The notes under the pieces are model-generated. The model did no database searches, was not told where the DNA came from, and worked only from the letters and a program-made list of their open reading frames with translations. Position numbers and translations under genes: made by a program. A stretch of DNA of 32,917 nucleotides, taken from assembly GCF_002078235.1 (NCBI RefSeq), contig NZ_MSGP01000147.1, forward strand, positions 1-32,917, read 5' to 3'. Each line of letters begins with the position of its first letter. The stretch's first letter is position 1. This document shows, piece by piece, positions 1-7,484 of the stretch. Source of the stretch: Streptomyces viridosporus. GTDB taxonomy: Bacteria; Actinomycetota; Actinomycetes; Streptomycetales; Streptomycetaceae.

Positions 1-2
1 AG

Positions 3-578
3 ATGTATATAAGAGACGACCCCGCCGCCCCGGTCGGCCCCCGCCTGGGCTGGAAGGACCTGCTGAAGGGCATCGTCACCGCGCCCGACCGCACCTTCCT
101 CCAGATGCGCGACTACACGATGTGGGGCCCCGCCCTCGTCGTCACCTTCCTCTACGGCCTGCTCGCGGTCTTCGGGTTCGACGGCGCCCGCGAGGAGGCG
201 ATCAGCGCCACCCTCACCAACCTCATACCGATCGTCCTGATGACGGCCGTGGCCATGGTGATCAGCTTCCTCATCCTGGGCGCGGTCACCCACACCCTGG
301 CCCGCCAGCTCGGCGGCAACGGGGCCTGGCAGCCCACGGTCGCCCTGTCCATGCTGATCGCGTCCCTCACGGACGCCCCCCGGCTGATCCTCGCGATGTT
401 CGCGAGCGGCGACGCCACCTTCGTCCAGATCGTCGGCTGGGCCACCTGGGTCGCGGGCGGCGCGCTCCTGACCATGATGGTCGGCCGCTCGCACGACCTG
501 CCCTGGCCGAAGGCGCTGGGCGCGTCCGCGATCCAGCTCCTCGCCCTGCTGTCCCTCGTGAAGCTGGGCACGCTCTGA
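3..578 (+). CDS. Yip1-family integral membrane protein, 5' end missing at window edge
   Basis: Polytopic membrane protein. The ORF has 191 residues with about five hydrophobic segments (roughly 42-59, 74-97, 113-133, 140-160, 172-190). It includes the conserved stretches GPRLGWKDLL near the N-terminus and SHDLPWPKALGASA near the C-terminus that I associate with Streptomyces Yip1-domain proteins. Those relatives normally have a long Pro/Gly/Tyr-rich cytoplasmic N-terminal tail before GPRLxWKDLL; here only about ten residues precede it. The apparent ATG at position 3 lies inside an AT-rich 17-base stretch that resembles a Tn5 mosaic-end adapter, so the first residues (MYIR) are probably not biological and the true start is outside the window. 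Family call is from memory of the family pattern; exact function is unknown, as for most bacterial Yip1 homologues. Confidence 0.8.
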   Translation: MYIRDDPAAPVGPRLGWKDLLKGIVTAPDRTFLQMRDYTMWGPALVVTFLYGLLAVFGFDGAREEAISATLTNLIPIVLMTAVAMVISFLILGAVTHTLARQLGGNGAWQPTVALSMLIASLTDAPRLILAMFASGDATFVQIVGWATWVAGGALLTMMVGRSHDLPWPKALGASAIQLLALLSLVKLGTL

Positions 579-609
579 TCCGGGCCGCGCACGGGCACCC
601 CCGCGCGGA

Positions 610-626
610 CAGGGCCGGTGGCCCTG
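610..626. terminator. Short perfect hairpin between convergent genes
   Basis: CAGGGCC-GGT-GGCCCTG forms a perfect 7-bp stem with a 3-nt loop. It sits 32 bases after the Yip1 stop, in the gap between the Yip1 gene and the converging gene at 850-1260. There is no T-run, so terminator function is inferred from position. The rest of 579-849 shows no supported gene. Confidence 0.4.
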
Positions 627-849
627 AGCCGATCACCGCATGGAGCGGCCTGCGGTCAGGGCGATGCTTCCAACGGGGGAACGGCCGGCACCGGGACGAC
701 GGGGGCCCGTCGCCGACCGCTGGCCCGTAGGGGCGTGCGTGGGGGTGCTCCCGTCCCGTCCGCCGCCGACCCAGGCGGAGCCGGGCGGACGCGGCCCCCG
801 GCGTCCAGGCCGTTCGTACACCGGCGTGTACAAGCTGCTCGGCGCAGCT

Positions 850-1260
850 TCAGTAGGTCCTGCGGCGCAGGCTCCGCACGAAGAGCGGCACCGACAGCAG
901 GAGCAGGGCTCCTTCGACAGCCAGGCTGGCCAGCCCGAGCGGTTCCGTCCAGTTGCCGATGTCGTCGCTGTAGTAGGGCAGCCCCGGCCCCCTGGAGAGG
1001 ACGTAGCCCAGCAAAGGGCCGACGGCGACCGCGGCTGCCAGCAGCCATCCCAGTCGGACGGGGCCGGTGAGGAGCAGCACGGCGGCGACCACTGCCGCGA
1101 TCTCCAGGACGTGGTAGGCGACGCCGACGTAGTAGGGGTCCCTCGTCACCGTGATGCCGCCCTGGTCCACGACGTGGACGGCGGCCACCGCGAGGCACAG
1201 CAGGGCTCCCGCCCACCTGGCCGGCCAGGCAGCCCCCGGCACCGTCGCGGCGTGTCGCAT
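850..1260 (-). CDS. Small hypothetical membrane protein (about 136 aa)
   Basis: I do not recognise a named family. The C-terminal 136 residues look like a genuine four-helix membrane protein: hydrophobic segments near residues 17-31, 48-66, 70-87 and 108-126, with a basic tail ending RSLRRRTY. The open frame extends further upstream (to 1455), but those extra 65 residues are Arg/Ala-rich and lack membrane character, so I place the start at the ATG at 1260, preceded by GAAGGTG. An ATG at 1278 with GAGG directly upstream is the alternative. The loop PYYSDDIGNW between helices 3 and 4 is probably extracytoplasmic. It converges on the Yip1 gene and lies downstream of the phosphoribosyltransferase on the same strand. 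Confidence 0.6.
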   Translation of the reverse strand: MRHAATVPGAAWPARWAGALLCLAVAAVHVVDQGGITVTRDPYYVGVAYHVLEIAAVVAAVLLLTGPVRLGWLLAAAVAVGPLLGYVLSRGPGLPYYSDDIGNWTEPLGLASLAVEGALLLLSVPLFVRSLRRRTY

Positions 1261-1513
1261 GCGGAGGCACCTTCGCATTTCCTCGGCAGCGCGTGCCTGC
1301 CGCGCCGCGGCCCCATCCGCGCGGTCGGCTCCTCCTGACCAGGCTGCGCGCCGCGCTTCCGTCAGGCCCCAGCCTCGGCGGACGGCTGCCCGCCGTCGCC
1401 CCCGACGGTGCAGACGAGTGACACGGAAGAGGGACCGACGGGAACGGCGCCCCACGGCCGGAGGCGCTGACCCTCACGGGGTCACCGTGCGGCGCCGACC
1501 GCGGGCGAGCCCG

Positions 1514-2041
1514 CTACAGGGCCTCTCTGTTCGGCCTGGTCTCTTCCCCCGACCCGTGTACCGGAGGCAGGACACTCCACGGGAAGTTGATCCACGCATC
1601 GGTCCGCTTCCAGACGTACTCGCACTTCACCAGTGACTGCGTCTTCTCGTAGACGACGGCGCTGCGCACCTCCGCGACGGCGTCGAGGCAGAAGTCGCGC
1701 ACCAGCTTGAGCGTCTTGCCGGTGTCGGCGACGTCGTCCGCGATCAGCACCTTCTTGTCGGTGAAGTCGATGGCGTTGGGCACGGGCGCGAGCATGACCG
1801 GCATCTCGAGCGTGGTCCCCACCCCCGTGTAGAACTCGACGTTCACCAGGTGGATGTTCTTGCAGTCGAGCGCGTAGGCGAGCCCGCCGGCGACGAAGAC
1901 ACCGCCGCGCGCGATGCTCAGCACTATGTCCGGCCGGTACCCGTCGTCGGCGATGGCCTGCGCGAGTTCGCGCACCGCCACCCCGAACTGCTCGTAGCTC
2001 AGGTTCTCCCGCACGTCGCTGCCCTCACTCACGCCGCTCAC
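1514..2041 (-). CDS. Phosphoribosyltransferase (type I PRTase fold)
   Basis: Cytoplasmic 175-residue protein of the type I phosphoribosyltransferase fold, probably transferring phosphoribose from PRPP to a purine base or related substrate. The PRPP-binding loop [13 protein letters not shown] lies at residues 98-110 and the preceding beta-strand motif [11 protein letters not shown] at 42-52 matches the first substrate loop of xanthine/hypoxanthine-type enzymes. The GTG start at 2041 overlaps the TGA of dcd (GTGA, four bases), which indicates translational coupling; a second in-frame GTG three codons later is an alternative start. The pairing with dCTP deaminase suggests a nucleotide-salvage operon. 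The exact base substrate cannot be told from sequence. Confidence 0.88.
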   Translation of the reverse strand: MSGVSEGSDVRENLSYEQFGVAVRELAQAIADDGYRPDIVLSIARGGVFVAGGLAYALDCKNIHLVNVEFYTGVGTTLEMPVMLAPVPNAIDFTDKKVLIADDVADTGKTLKLVRDFCLDAVAEVRSAVVYEKTQSLVKCEYVWKRTDAWINFPWSVLPPVHGSGEETRPNREAL

Positions 2042-2613
2042 ACCTGCGTCCGGTGGAAGTTGAGGTAGGCCCGCGAGGCGGTGGGCCCGCGCTGCCCCTG
2101 GTACCGGGACCCGTACCGCTCACTGCCGTACGGGGCCTCGGCGGGCGAGCTGAGCCGGAACATGCACAGCTGGCCGATCTTCATGCCGGGCCACAGCTTG
2201 ATCGGCAGGGTCGCGAGGTTGCTGAGTTCGAGGGTCACGTGCCCGGAGAACCCGGGGTCGATGAACCCGGCGGTGGAGTGGGTGACGAGTCCGAGCCGCC
2301 CCAGCGAGCTCTTCCCCTCCAGCCGGGACGCGAGGTCGTCGGGCAGCGTGATGACCTCGAACGTGCTGGCCAGCACGAACTCCCCGGGATGCAGGATGAA
2401 CGGTTCGTCCCCCTCGGGCTCCACGAGCCGGGTCAGCTCCGGCTGCTCGACGGAGGGGTCGATGTGGGGGTACCGGTGATTCTCGAACACCCGGAAGAAG
2501 CGGTCGAGACGCACGTCGATGCTGGACGGCTGCACCATGGAATCGTCGAAGGGATCGATGCGCACCCGCCCGGCGTCGATCTCGGCCCGGAGGTCCTTGT
2601 CTGAGAGAAGCAC
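2038..2613 (-). CDS. dcd: dCTP deaminase (possibly bifunctional dCTP deaminase/dUTPase)
   Basis: Deaminates dCTP to dUTP in pyrimidine deoxynucleotide synthesis; some actinobacterial members (the Mycobacterium tuberculosis enzyme) also hydrolyse dUTP to dUMP. The protein is 191 residues, the usual length, when started at the GTG at 2613 ([12 protein letters not shown]); the open frame extends 19 residues further but that extension is not family-like. Signature segments: [14 protein letters not shown] (24-37), [11 protein letters not shown] (99-109), and the active-site stretch [18 protein letters not shown] (113-130) with the expected catalytic Glu at about 129. The C-terminus [19 protein letters not shown] is typical. 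First gene of the two-gene dcd-PRTase operon. Whether it is bifunctional cannot be settled from this view. Confidence 0.96.
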   Translation of the reverse strand: MLLSDKDLRAEIDAGRVRIDPFDDSMVQPSSIDVRLDRFFRVFENHRYPHIDPSVEQPELTRLVEPEGDEPFILHPGEFVLASTFEVITLPDDLASRLEGKSSLGRLGLVTHSTAGFIDPGFSGHVTLELSNLATLPIKLWPGMKIGQLCMFRLSSPAEAPYGSERYGSRYQGQRGPTASRAYLNFHRTQV

Positions 2614-2706
2614 GTCCCGAGAATACGCAAGGCGCGCGGACCGGCGACAATCGCCGTCCCGCGCGCCCACGTCCTCAGTCTCTCCCGGTCTCCCGTGCCC
2701 CTCGCG

Positions 2707-2928
2707 TTACCGCTTCTGGAGGGCCACCGGCACGACGCTGCGAAGCCGCGCACAGCGCGGACACCTCAGAAGCCGACCGGGGCCGAGTCGCTCGGCCTGC
2801 TGCATCGGGAACGAGGCGGCGGTGAACACGTGCCCATCGGCACAGCGGACGACGGTGCGCTCCATCAAGTCCCAGAGTCCCTTCCCCAAGAGCCGCGTCT
2901 GGCTTGTTGCCCTGACGACAAAAGCCAC
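2707..2928 (-). CDS. Small conserved protein with Cys/His zinc-ribbon-like motif
   Basis: 73-residue basic protein, probably cytoplasmic. It has a potential metal site: RCADGH near residue 28 and CPRC near residue 56, with little other sequence between than a Gln/Leu/Gly linker. I recognise it only as a conserved streptomycete hypothetical protein. The frame begins at a GTG at 2928 without an obvious Shine-Dalgarno; an internal ATG at 2865 (MERTVVRCADGH) would give a 52-residue protein still holding both Cys motifs. It lies upstream of dcd on the same strand with a gap of 93 bases, so it may be transcribed separately. Confidence 0.6.
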   Translation of the reverse strand: MAFVVRATSQTRLLGKGLWDLMERTVVRCADGHVFTAASFPMQQAERLGPGRLLRCPRCARLRSVVPVALQKR

Positions 2929-3052
2929 ATTACGGGATCAAAGGAACGGCTCTCCAGGCGGCACTCCGCACCTGCCCGACCCCTCTTCCGCACCCCCACC
3001 GTACGCCCCAACTTCTGCCCCCCGCAGCCGCTTCCATCCCTGAAATGCCATC

Positions 3053-3081
3053 AGGCCCCCGGGCTTGGACACCGGGGGCCT
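3053..3081. terminator. Perfect 10-bp hairpin immediately upstream of tRNA-Gly
   Basis: AGGCCCCCGG and CCGGGGGCCT pair perfectly around a 9-nt loop (gcttggaca); GCCA and TGGC on the outside could extend the stem past a 2-nt bulge. It ends about 60 bases before the tRNA-Gly 5' end. A plausible tRNA promoter (-35-like TTGGAC or GACACC at 3065-3074 and -10-like TAGAGT at 3091-3097) overlaps the hairpin loop and right arm, so it may be both a terminator for upstream leftward or readthrough transcription and part of the promoter region. Confidence 0.45.
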
Positions 3082-3142
3082 GGCATGAGGTAGAGTGAGC
3101 GAGCGTCCGGACACCGATCACATCGGGGTCACGGAGAGTTAC

Positions 3143-3216
3143 GCGGGTGTAGTTTAATGGTAGAACATCAGCTTCCCAAGCTGAGAGCGCGAGTTCGATT
3201 CTCGTCACCCGCTCCA
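3143..3216 (+). tRNA. tRNA-Gly (anticodon CCC), CCA encoded
   Basis: Complete cloverleaf. The acceptor stem GCGGGTG pairs with CACCCGC before discriminator T and an encoded CCA. The D arm contains AGTTTAATGGTAGAAC. The anticodon arm reads CAGC-TTCCCAA-GCTG, giving anticodon CCC. The T arm GCGAG-TTCGATT-CTCGT is intact. The 3' half from 3171 onward recurs three more times downstream (15948, 19440, 24703) in the same orientation, which marks this tRNA as an integration target; this copy is the only one with an intact 5' half and so is the functional gene. Confidence 0.97.
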
Positions 3217-3221
3217 AGCGA

Positions 3222-3258
3222 AACCCCCAGGTCAGAGACCCGGGGGTTCTTTGTTGTC
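3222..3258 (+). terminator. Terminator of tRNA-Gly
   Basis: Stem AACCCCC(a)GGT / ACC(c)GGGGGTT with one internal A/C mismatch, loop CAGAG, then CTTTGTTGT. It starts six bases after the encoded CCA. The three downstream tRNA-end copies have a different terminator stem (AAGGCCCAGGTC type), so each integrating element seems to have brought its own terminator. Confidence 0.8.
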
Positions 3259-3300
3259 CAGACCCGCCGACGGGTGTCGCACCACAACCGCACCACACCA

Positions 3301-3500
3301 TCAGCTCTCCGGTGACTCCTCCTTGTAGTGCTCCTTGTAGCGCCCCTTGTAGTGTGCACGACCGCCGATGTGGCGCTTCGCACGTTCGACCCGTACGAGG
3401 TCGTCGAGCCCGGCGGTGTCCCCGTGGCCGGGCCTCGTACCCGTGGATCAGCGCCGCCTGACCGGGGTCGTCCGGCGTCCCCGCCGGCTCGACGGTGAGC
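3301..3500 (-). pseudogene. Coding remnant ending ...HYKGRYKEHYKEESPES
   Basis: A short stretch on the minus strand reads like protein but in two frames: first AALIHGYEAR, then, after an apparent one-base shift near 3430, GHGDTAGLDDLVRVERAK and a basic repetitive tail HYKGRYKEHYKEE ending at a TGA at 3301. The tail is encoded by three 12-bp direct repeats (about 3318-3355). No start codon is available in either frame, and it follows directly downstream of the phosphotransferase gene on the same strand, so it is most likely the decayed end of another gene of that operon. Function unknown; the call is weak. Confidence 0.3.
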
Positions 3501-3503
3501 GGC

Positions 3504-4396
3504 TCAGCGACCGGTCGCCCCGTCGGCCGTCATCCGGTGCCAGATCTCTTCCGCCCGTTGCCACAGAGCGGGAACGAGTTCCACGTTGTCCCCGCGTTCG
3601 GCACTCTGCAGGAGTTCGGTGATGACCACCAGCTCCGCGAAGCGTCCGCCCTCACTGTCGAGAACGGGGGAAAGTTCCCGGCGGACGCGCTCGGCGGTCT
3701 CCGGCATCGTGAGGCTGTAGGCGTGCAGGAGGGCTGCGTCGTAGCCGGCCGGGGCGGTGCCCCAGCCTTCCCAGTCCAGGATGCCGAGTTCGGGACCGGC
3801 GAGGTTGGCCCAGTGCAGGTCACCGTGTGCGGTGGACCATGCGGGAGGCGTCGTAGGGACGGGCCCGCCGAGGAAGGCGAGGTACTTCGGCATGGCGCGG
3901 TCCAGGTATGCCTGGCGTACGGCCGTACGGTCGGTGCGGACCGTCGGGAGACAGGCCAGGACCGTGCGCAGGTCGCTCCACCAGGCTGTCGTCAGGGAGG
4001 GCTCTGCGGTGACGAGTGCGGGAGTGGGCGACACGGTTTCGCCGGGGACGTGGTCGTACAGCTCGGCCTTGTACGCGTTTCCTTCCTCCGTCCACTGCCG
4101 TACGAGACGCAGACGAGGGCGCGGCACCTGCGGGGGCAGCAGCCGTTCGGCGTCCTCCGGCCCCGTCCACAGCTTGCCGCTCGCCTTGTCCACCGGGCTG
4201 TGGACGACACGCAGCCACCCTGGCTCGTGAGTCCCGGTGACGGGTCGGCCCAGCGTGCGTCCCCTCCACCCCACGCCTCCTGCGGCCCTCCGTTGGACGG
4301 CCGTGTGCCAGGGACCGCCTCGAGGAGGTCGCACGCCACGGTATGGGCCCTCCGCATGCGCGCGGCGACCTCGGGGTCGTCAGGTTCCGAGGACAT
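3504..4396 (-). pseudogene. APH-family phosphotransferase, frameshifted
   Basis: Aminoglycoside-phosphotransferase-fold kinase. The catalytic loop HGDLHWANL and the metal-binding ILDWEGWG are both present. The natural start is the ATG at 4396 (MSSEPDDPEVAARMRR) with AAAGG six bases upstream, overlapping the end of the aldo/keto reductase gene by 17 bases. The first 43 residues are in one frame and the remaining ~254 in another: EAWG must join WRGRTLG, which needs one extra base in the C4 run at 4269-4272. Reconstructed length is about 297 residues, with the catalytic loop near residue 191. It may be a true pseudogene or an assembly undercall. The overlap with AKR and JmjC suggests it acts on the same substrate, perhaps phosphorylating a peptide or small molecule; antibiotic resistance is not implied. 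Confidence 0.8.
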
Positions 4397-5276
4397 CGAT
4401 GACCTTTCTGAGGCGATCGGGCGACAAGGGCTCGCAGGCCGCAGCCCCCAGGGCGTCGGCCCAGTGTGCCGGTGTGCTCGACGACAGCAGGACACGCGAC
4501 ACCCCGGGGGCCGACAGGGCGACCAGGAGCGCGGCCTGCGCTGCGGAGGCGGCAGGGTCGATGACGCGCACCAGTTCCTCCGTCATCGCTCCGAGGAGTT
4601 CACCGCCTCCGAGCGGGGCCGATGCGAAGACGTCGAGCCCCGCTTCCCGTGCCTCCACCAGTGCTCCGCACCCCTCGAGCGCGTCCGCCACCACGGCGAG
4701 TCGAAGGAGTGAGACCGGGAACTGCACGGCTCGGAAGTGGTGCTGTGGCCCGCCCACGGTTTCCGCGAGTGCCGTGAGTTCGGGGATGGTGAACATGCCG
4801 CTCGACAGGCCCGCCCAGGTGGCGACGCCGTAGCCGCCGATCCTGCCGGCGTCCGCCGTGCTCTCCAGTTCCTCGAACGCCTCGGTCAGCGTCCGCGACA
4901 GATCGGCCCGGTCCGTCCGGCCGTGCTCCGGATTGTGGACGAAGACCAGGTCCGGGACGCGACCGAGGCGGATACGGCTGCGGGCGAGCTGCCAGGCGAT
5001 GCAGGGACGTGCCAGGCAGTGGCCTTGAGCGCGGTCGTACAACGGCACCCCGGCGTTCCGAGCGGCGTGTCGGTCGGCGTCGGGTACGAAGCCGACCTTG
5101 GTCGAGACACGTACCTGTGGACACGCTTCGAGGACCGGCCGCAGAGCTGCCTCGGCCGTACCGGACGCGTAGTTCGGCGCCGTGTCGATCCATGTCACCC
5201 CGGCGTCCACGGCCGCACCCACCGACTGCGACACGTCACGGCACCGGTACGTCCCGGCCGCCAGTCGGGCGCTCAT
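4380..5276 (-). CDS. Aldo/keto reductase
   Basis: NAD(P)H-dependent oxidoreductase of the AKR TIM-barrel superfamily, 298 residues when started at the ATG at 5276. The catalytic tetrad is visible: Asp31 and Tyr36 in DTAPNYASG, Lys60 in VSTKVGF, His114 in FVHNPEH. The start overlaps the stop of the JmjC gene (ATGA, 5273-5276) and the gene's end overlaps the phosphotransferase start by 17 bases, so the three genes are translationally coupled. The open frame upstream of 5276 is only a shadow of the JmjC gene. Substrate unknown; by context it may reduce a carbonyl on a product made by the neighbouring oxygenase. Confidence 0.9.
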   Translation of the reverse strand: MSARLAAGTYRCRDVSQSVGAAVDAGVTWIDTAPNYASGTAEAALRPVLEACPQVRVSTKVGFVPDADRHAARNAGVPLYDRAQGHCLARPCIAWQLARSRIRLGRVPDLVFVHNPEHGRTDRADLSRTLTEAFEELESTADAGRIGGYGVATWAGLSSGMFTIPELTALAETVGGPQHHFRAVQFPVSLLRLAVVADALEGCGALVEAREAGLDVFASAPLGGGELLGAMTEELVRVIDPAASAAQAALLVALSAPGVSRVLLSSSTPAHWADALGAAACEPLSPDRLRKVIDVLGT

Positions 5277-6457
5277 CCGGCCCGTCCCACGGCCGCGACC
5301 TCGCCGTCCACCAGTTCGCTCACGAGGTGCGCCACTTGTCCGACGCGAAGTCCGGCCGCTCGGGCGAGTGTGTCCAGGCGGTGGTGGCCTCCGTCCAGGA
5401 GGAGGGACAGCACAGGTGCGGCCTGCGGGGAGAAGGTCCATTCCTCTCCCCCTGCCGTCAGCACCGGGTGGCCCTCCCCGTCGCTGTGCAGCCGGGCGCG
5501 AGCGGTCACCATGTGCACGACGAGAGCGGGGTCGGGCGGTACGCCCTCGACGTACGGCAGTGAGGGCACCAGGCGGGCCCGGTCGGTGGCGTCCCGCATG
5601 GTGAGGAAGCGGTCGAGCAGCGTCCCGTCCTCGAACTCCTTCCTGACGAGGTCGCCAAGCGACCGCACGAAGTCCGCCTTCTCTTCCTCGGTCCCGAAGC
5701 GCGGCAGGTCGCTGCGCACGGTCGTTTCACGGCGCAGGTCCTCGGAGAGCCACTGGAGGAGGTCGGCGCCGGTCGTCGTCTGCATGCCGCAGGTGAGGTG
5801 GAGGGAGTGGACGCCTTCGGAAGCGGCGACCGCGTGCCACCAACCGCGCGGCAGGTACAGCATGTCCCCTGCATGCAGGACCAGTTCGACAAGCGGCTCG
5901 TTCGGCGGCGGTTCGGGGACGTCCGTGTCCCGGTGGAGCGGGGCTTGCCTCGTGGGGCCGTGGATGCGCCATCGTTTGGCGCCGTCGAGCTGGAGGACGA
6001 GCACGTCGTGGTCGTCCCAGTGGACTCCGAAGCCTTCCTCCGGGGTCCAGGAGGCGTAGACGTTGACCTGGATGCCCGTGCGCAGGTGTCGTTCCAGTTC
6101 CTGGGCGAGGTGGCCGACTCCCGGATGCAATTCGTCGATCGCGTCCAGGACGAGGGTGGCGCCCTCGGCGAGGTGGCGGTGCAGTTCGGCGGGCTTGAGC
6201 CGGTGCCACACGGTGCTGCGACGGGTGGTGACCGGCACCGAGTAGGCGTACTGGGGCAACGCCTCGCCGCCCGCCGAGAGGCGCAGGCGGGGCGGTTCGA
6301 GCCGGTGGTGGGTGAGCAGGGCGTTCAGGTCGTCCCAGCCGAGCAGGCCGGCGAAGCGACCCGGCTCACCGGGGAAGTGGCGATAGGTTCGGCCGTACGC
6401 CTGGGCGAGGAAGTCCTCGCCCAGGCGCGCGACCACCGCGGATACGTCGGTGGTCAT
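5273..6457 (-). CDS. JmjC-domain (cupin) Fe(II)/2-oxoglutarate oxygenase, ribosomal-oxygenase-like
   Basis: 394-residue cytoplasmic protein resembling the MINA53/NO66/YcfD group of protein hydroxylases. The iron ligands are present: His146 and Asp148 in VHWDDHD, and His208 in PRGWWHAV. A Lys in the strand GAKRWRIHG is a candidate 2-oxoglutarate contact. After the cupin barrel, a helical dimerisation-like region and a C-terminal winged-helix-like segment (about 335-390, ending SELVDGEVAAVG) follow, as in ribosomal oxygenases. ATG at 6457 has GAAGGG ten bases upstream and lies 15 bases after a 47-residue ORF. Known relatives hydroxylate Arg or His on ribosomal proteins; here the Arg-rich small ORF immediately upstream is a tempting substrate, which is inference. 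Confidence 0.9.
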   Translation of the reverse strand: MTTDVSAVVARLGEDFLAQAYGRTYRHFPGEPGRFAGLLGWDDLNALLTHHRLEPPRLRLSAGGEALPQYAYSVPVTTRRSTVWHRLKPAELHRHLAEGATLVLDAIDELHPGVGHLAQELERHLRTGIQVNVYASWTPEEGFGVHWDDHDVLVLQLDGAKRWRIHGPTRQAPLHRDTDVPEPPPNEPLVELVLHAGDMLYLPRGWWHAVAASEGVHSLHLTCGMQTTTGADLLQWLSEDLRRETTVRSDLPRFGTEEEKADFVRSLGDLVRKEFEDGTLLDRFLTMRDATDRARLVPSLPYVEGVPPDPALVVHMVTARARLHSDGEGHPVLTAGGEEWTFSPQAAPVLSLLLDGGHHRLDTLARAAGLRVGQVAHLVSELVDGEVAAVGRAG

Positions 6458-6472
6458 CGGTTGCGGCCCTTC

Positions 6473-6616
6473 TCAGTCGTTGCCGTCGGAACGACCGGTG
6501 GAACCGCCGTCCGAGGGCTGCTCGGCCCGCGAACGGGCGGCGGCGATCCGGCGACGGGCGACCAGCAGACCGTGGCCCTTCTGAGCACCGTTCGTGGTCG
6601 TGTCCTGCTCGGGCAT
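6473..6616 (-). CDS. 47-residue peptide upstream of JmjC oxygenase; candidate modified-peptide precursor
   Basis: A short ORF with an excellent ribosome binding site (AAGGAGA, seven bases before the ATG at 6616). It begins MPEQDTTTNGAQ, has a hydrophobic/basic centre GLLVARRRIAAARSR and ends in a Gly/Ser/Asp tail with repeated SDG (SDGGSTGRSDGND). It has no Cys and no signal peptide. It is the first gene of a four-gene run (peptide, JmjC, AKR, APH) with 15-base, 4-base and 17-base junctions. The order and spacing are those of a leader/core precursor followed by tailoring enzymes, but I do not know a described family with this set. It could also be a small regulatory protein. Confidence 0.6.
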   Translation of the reverse strand: MPEQDTTTNGAQKGHGLLVARRRIAAARSRAEQPSDGGSTGRSDGND

Positions 6617-6768
6617 GGCTGTGTCTCCTTCGGTGTCGGCGGAAGCGAGCCGGTTGCCCGCTCCCTGGATGCGGCGTCTCCGGCGGCCCCACCGGGCGGT
6701 GGAGTCCCAGTCGGAGGCATCTGTGGCTGATTGGGGACGCGCGCGCCCCAAATCAGGTGTTCAGGTGG

Positions 6769-7308
6769 TCAGGTGGCAGTGACATGCGCGCGGGAGCCGC
6801 TGAGCACGCCGCATCCCGGTTCGGCAAGCGCCACTGGCCGCTGTACGCCCTCGAACGAGGAATCGCCTGCACATGCGGCGGGAGACGGACGGGAAGGCGA
6901 GGGTGAGCAGCCGCCGACCTCGAACCAGACCACCTTTCCGTCCGTGGTCGGCCGGGAGCCCCACGCCTGGGCAAGACCCTCGACCAACTGCAGTCCGCGC
7001 CCACTCTCCTCGTCCAGATCGGCCGGTGCCCGCTGCGGGAGAAGGCCGCTTTCCGCGTCCTCGGCTTCCAGGCGCACACGAGTCCCGTCCCAGCTCACCG
7101 TGACCCGGCAGCCCTCCCCCGTGTGCACCACGGCGTTCGCGATCACCTCACCGGCCAGCAGCTCCAGCGTCTCGACCGTCTCCTCCGCAAGGGGCACGTC
7201 CCAGTCACGGACGATCTCGACAACCCTGCGACGAGCGGAAGACACAGCGCCGGTGTCGGACGGGACATGGAGGGATGAGGACTCCGCGGCGGGTGTTCGG
7301 AACGTCAT
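6769..7308 (-). CDS. RsbW-like ATP-binding regulatory protein (HATPase_c)
   Basis: Anti-sigma/serine-kinase-type ATPase of the histidine-kinase ATP-binding superfamily, 179 residues from the ATG at 7308 (GGAAGG upstream). The N box ELLAGEVIANAVVHT is at about 49-63 with Asn58, and the second glycine box ESGRGLQLVEGLAQAWG is at about 101-117; the G1 box is degenerate (EAEDAESG rather than VxDxG). The C-terminal 45 residues are low-complexity. Such stand-alone domains are abundant in Streptomyces and usually pair with anti-sigma antagonists or with XRE regulators; here an XRE/TPR regulator is transcribed divergently 176 bases away. No target is identifiable. Confidence 0.85.
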   Translation of the reverse strand: MTFRTPAAESSSLHVPSDTGAVSSARRRVVEIVRDWDVPLAEETVETLELLAGEVIANAVVHTGEGCRVTVSWDGTRVRLEAEDAESGLLPQRAPADLDEESGRGLQLVEGLAQAWGSRPTTDGKVVWFEVGGCSPSPSRPSPAACAGDSSFEGVQRPVALAEPGCGVLSGSRAHVTAT

Positions 7309-7484
7309 GGAGGGCGAACCTTCCTGGCTGTGTGCGTCGGAGTTCCACACAACCGCCCCCGGCCGACAACGCCCAGAGCACAATGGACGCACCGATGCGG
7401 CATCCGTGCGTCACCCTCACGCCTCACCTGGGAGTCGCGCAGCCGTACGTTCCTGGCAGGCAGGCGAAACGGGGAGACAGCGTC

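Noticed and set aside
850-1477. Longer starts for the membrane protein (to 1455) and an alternative frame to 1477
   Set aside because: The extra N-terminal residues are Arg/Ala/Gly low-complexity and there is no ribosome binding site; the membrane domain begins at the later ATG.
2930-3383. Minus-strand frames containing ENRTRALSLGS or similar
   Set aside because: These are antisense translations of the tRNA-Gly 3' end, a common spurious annotation.
3504-4396. Aminoglycoside resistance gene
   Set aside because: The APH fold is clear, but the operon context with peptide-modifying enzymes and lack of close match to known resistance kinases do not support resistance.
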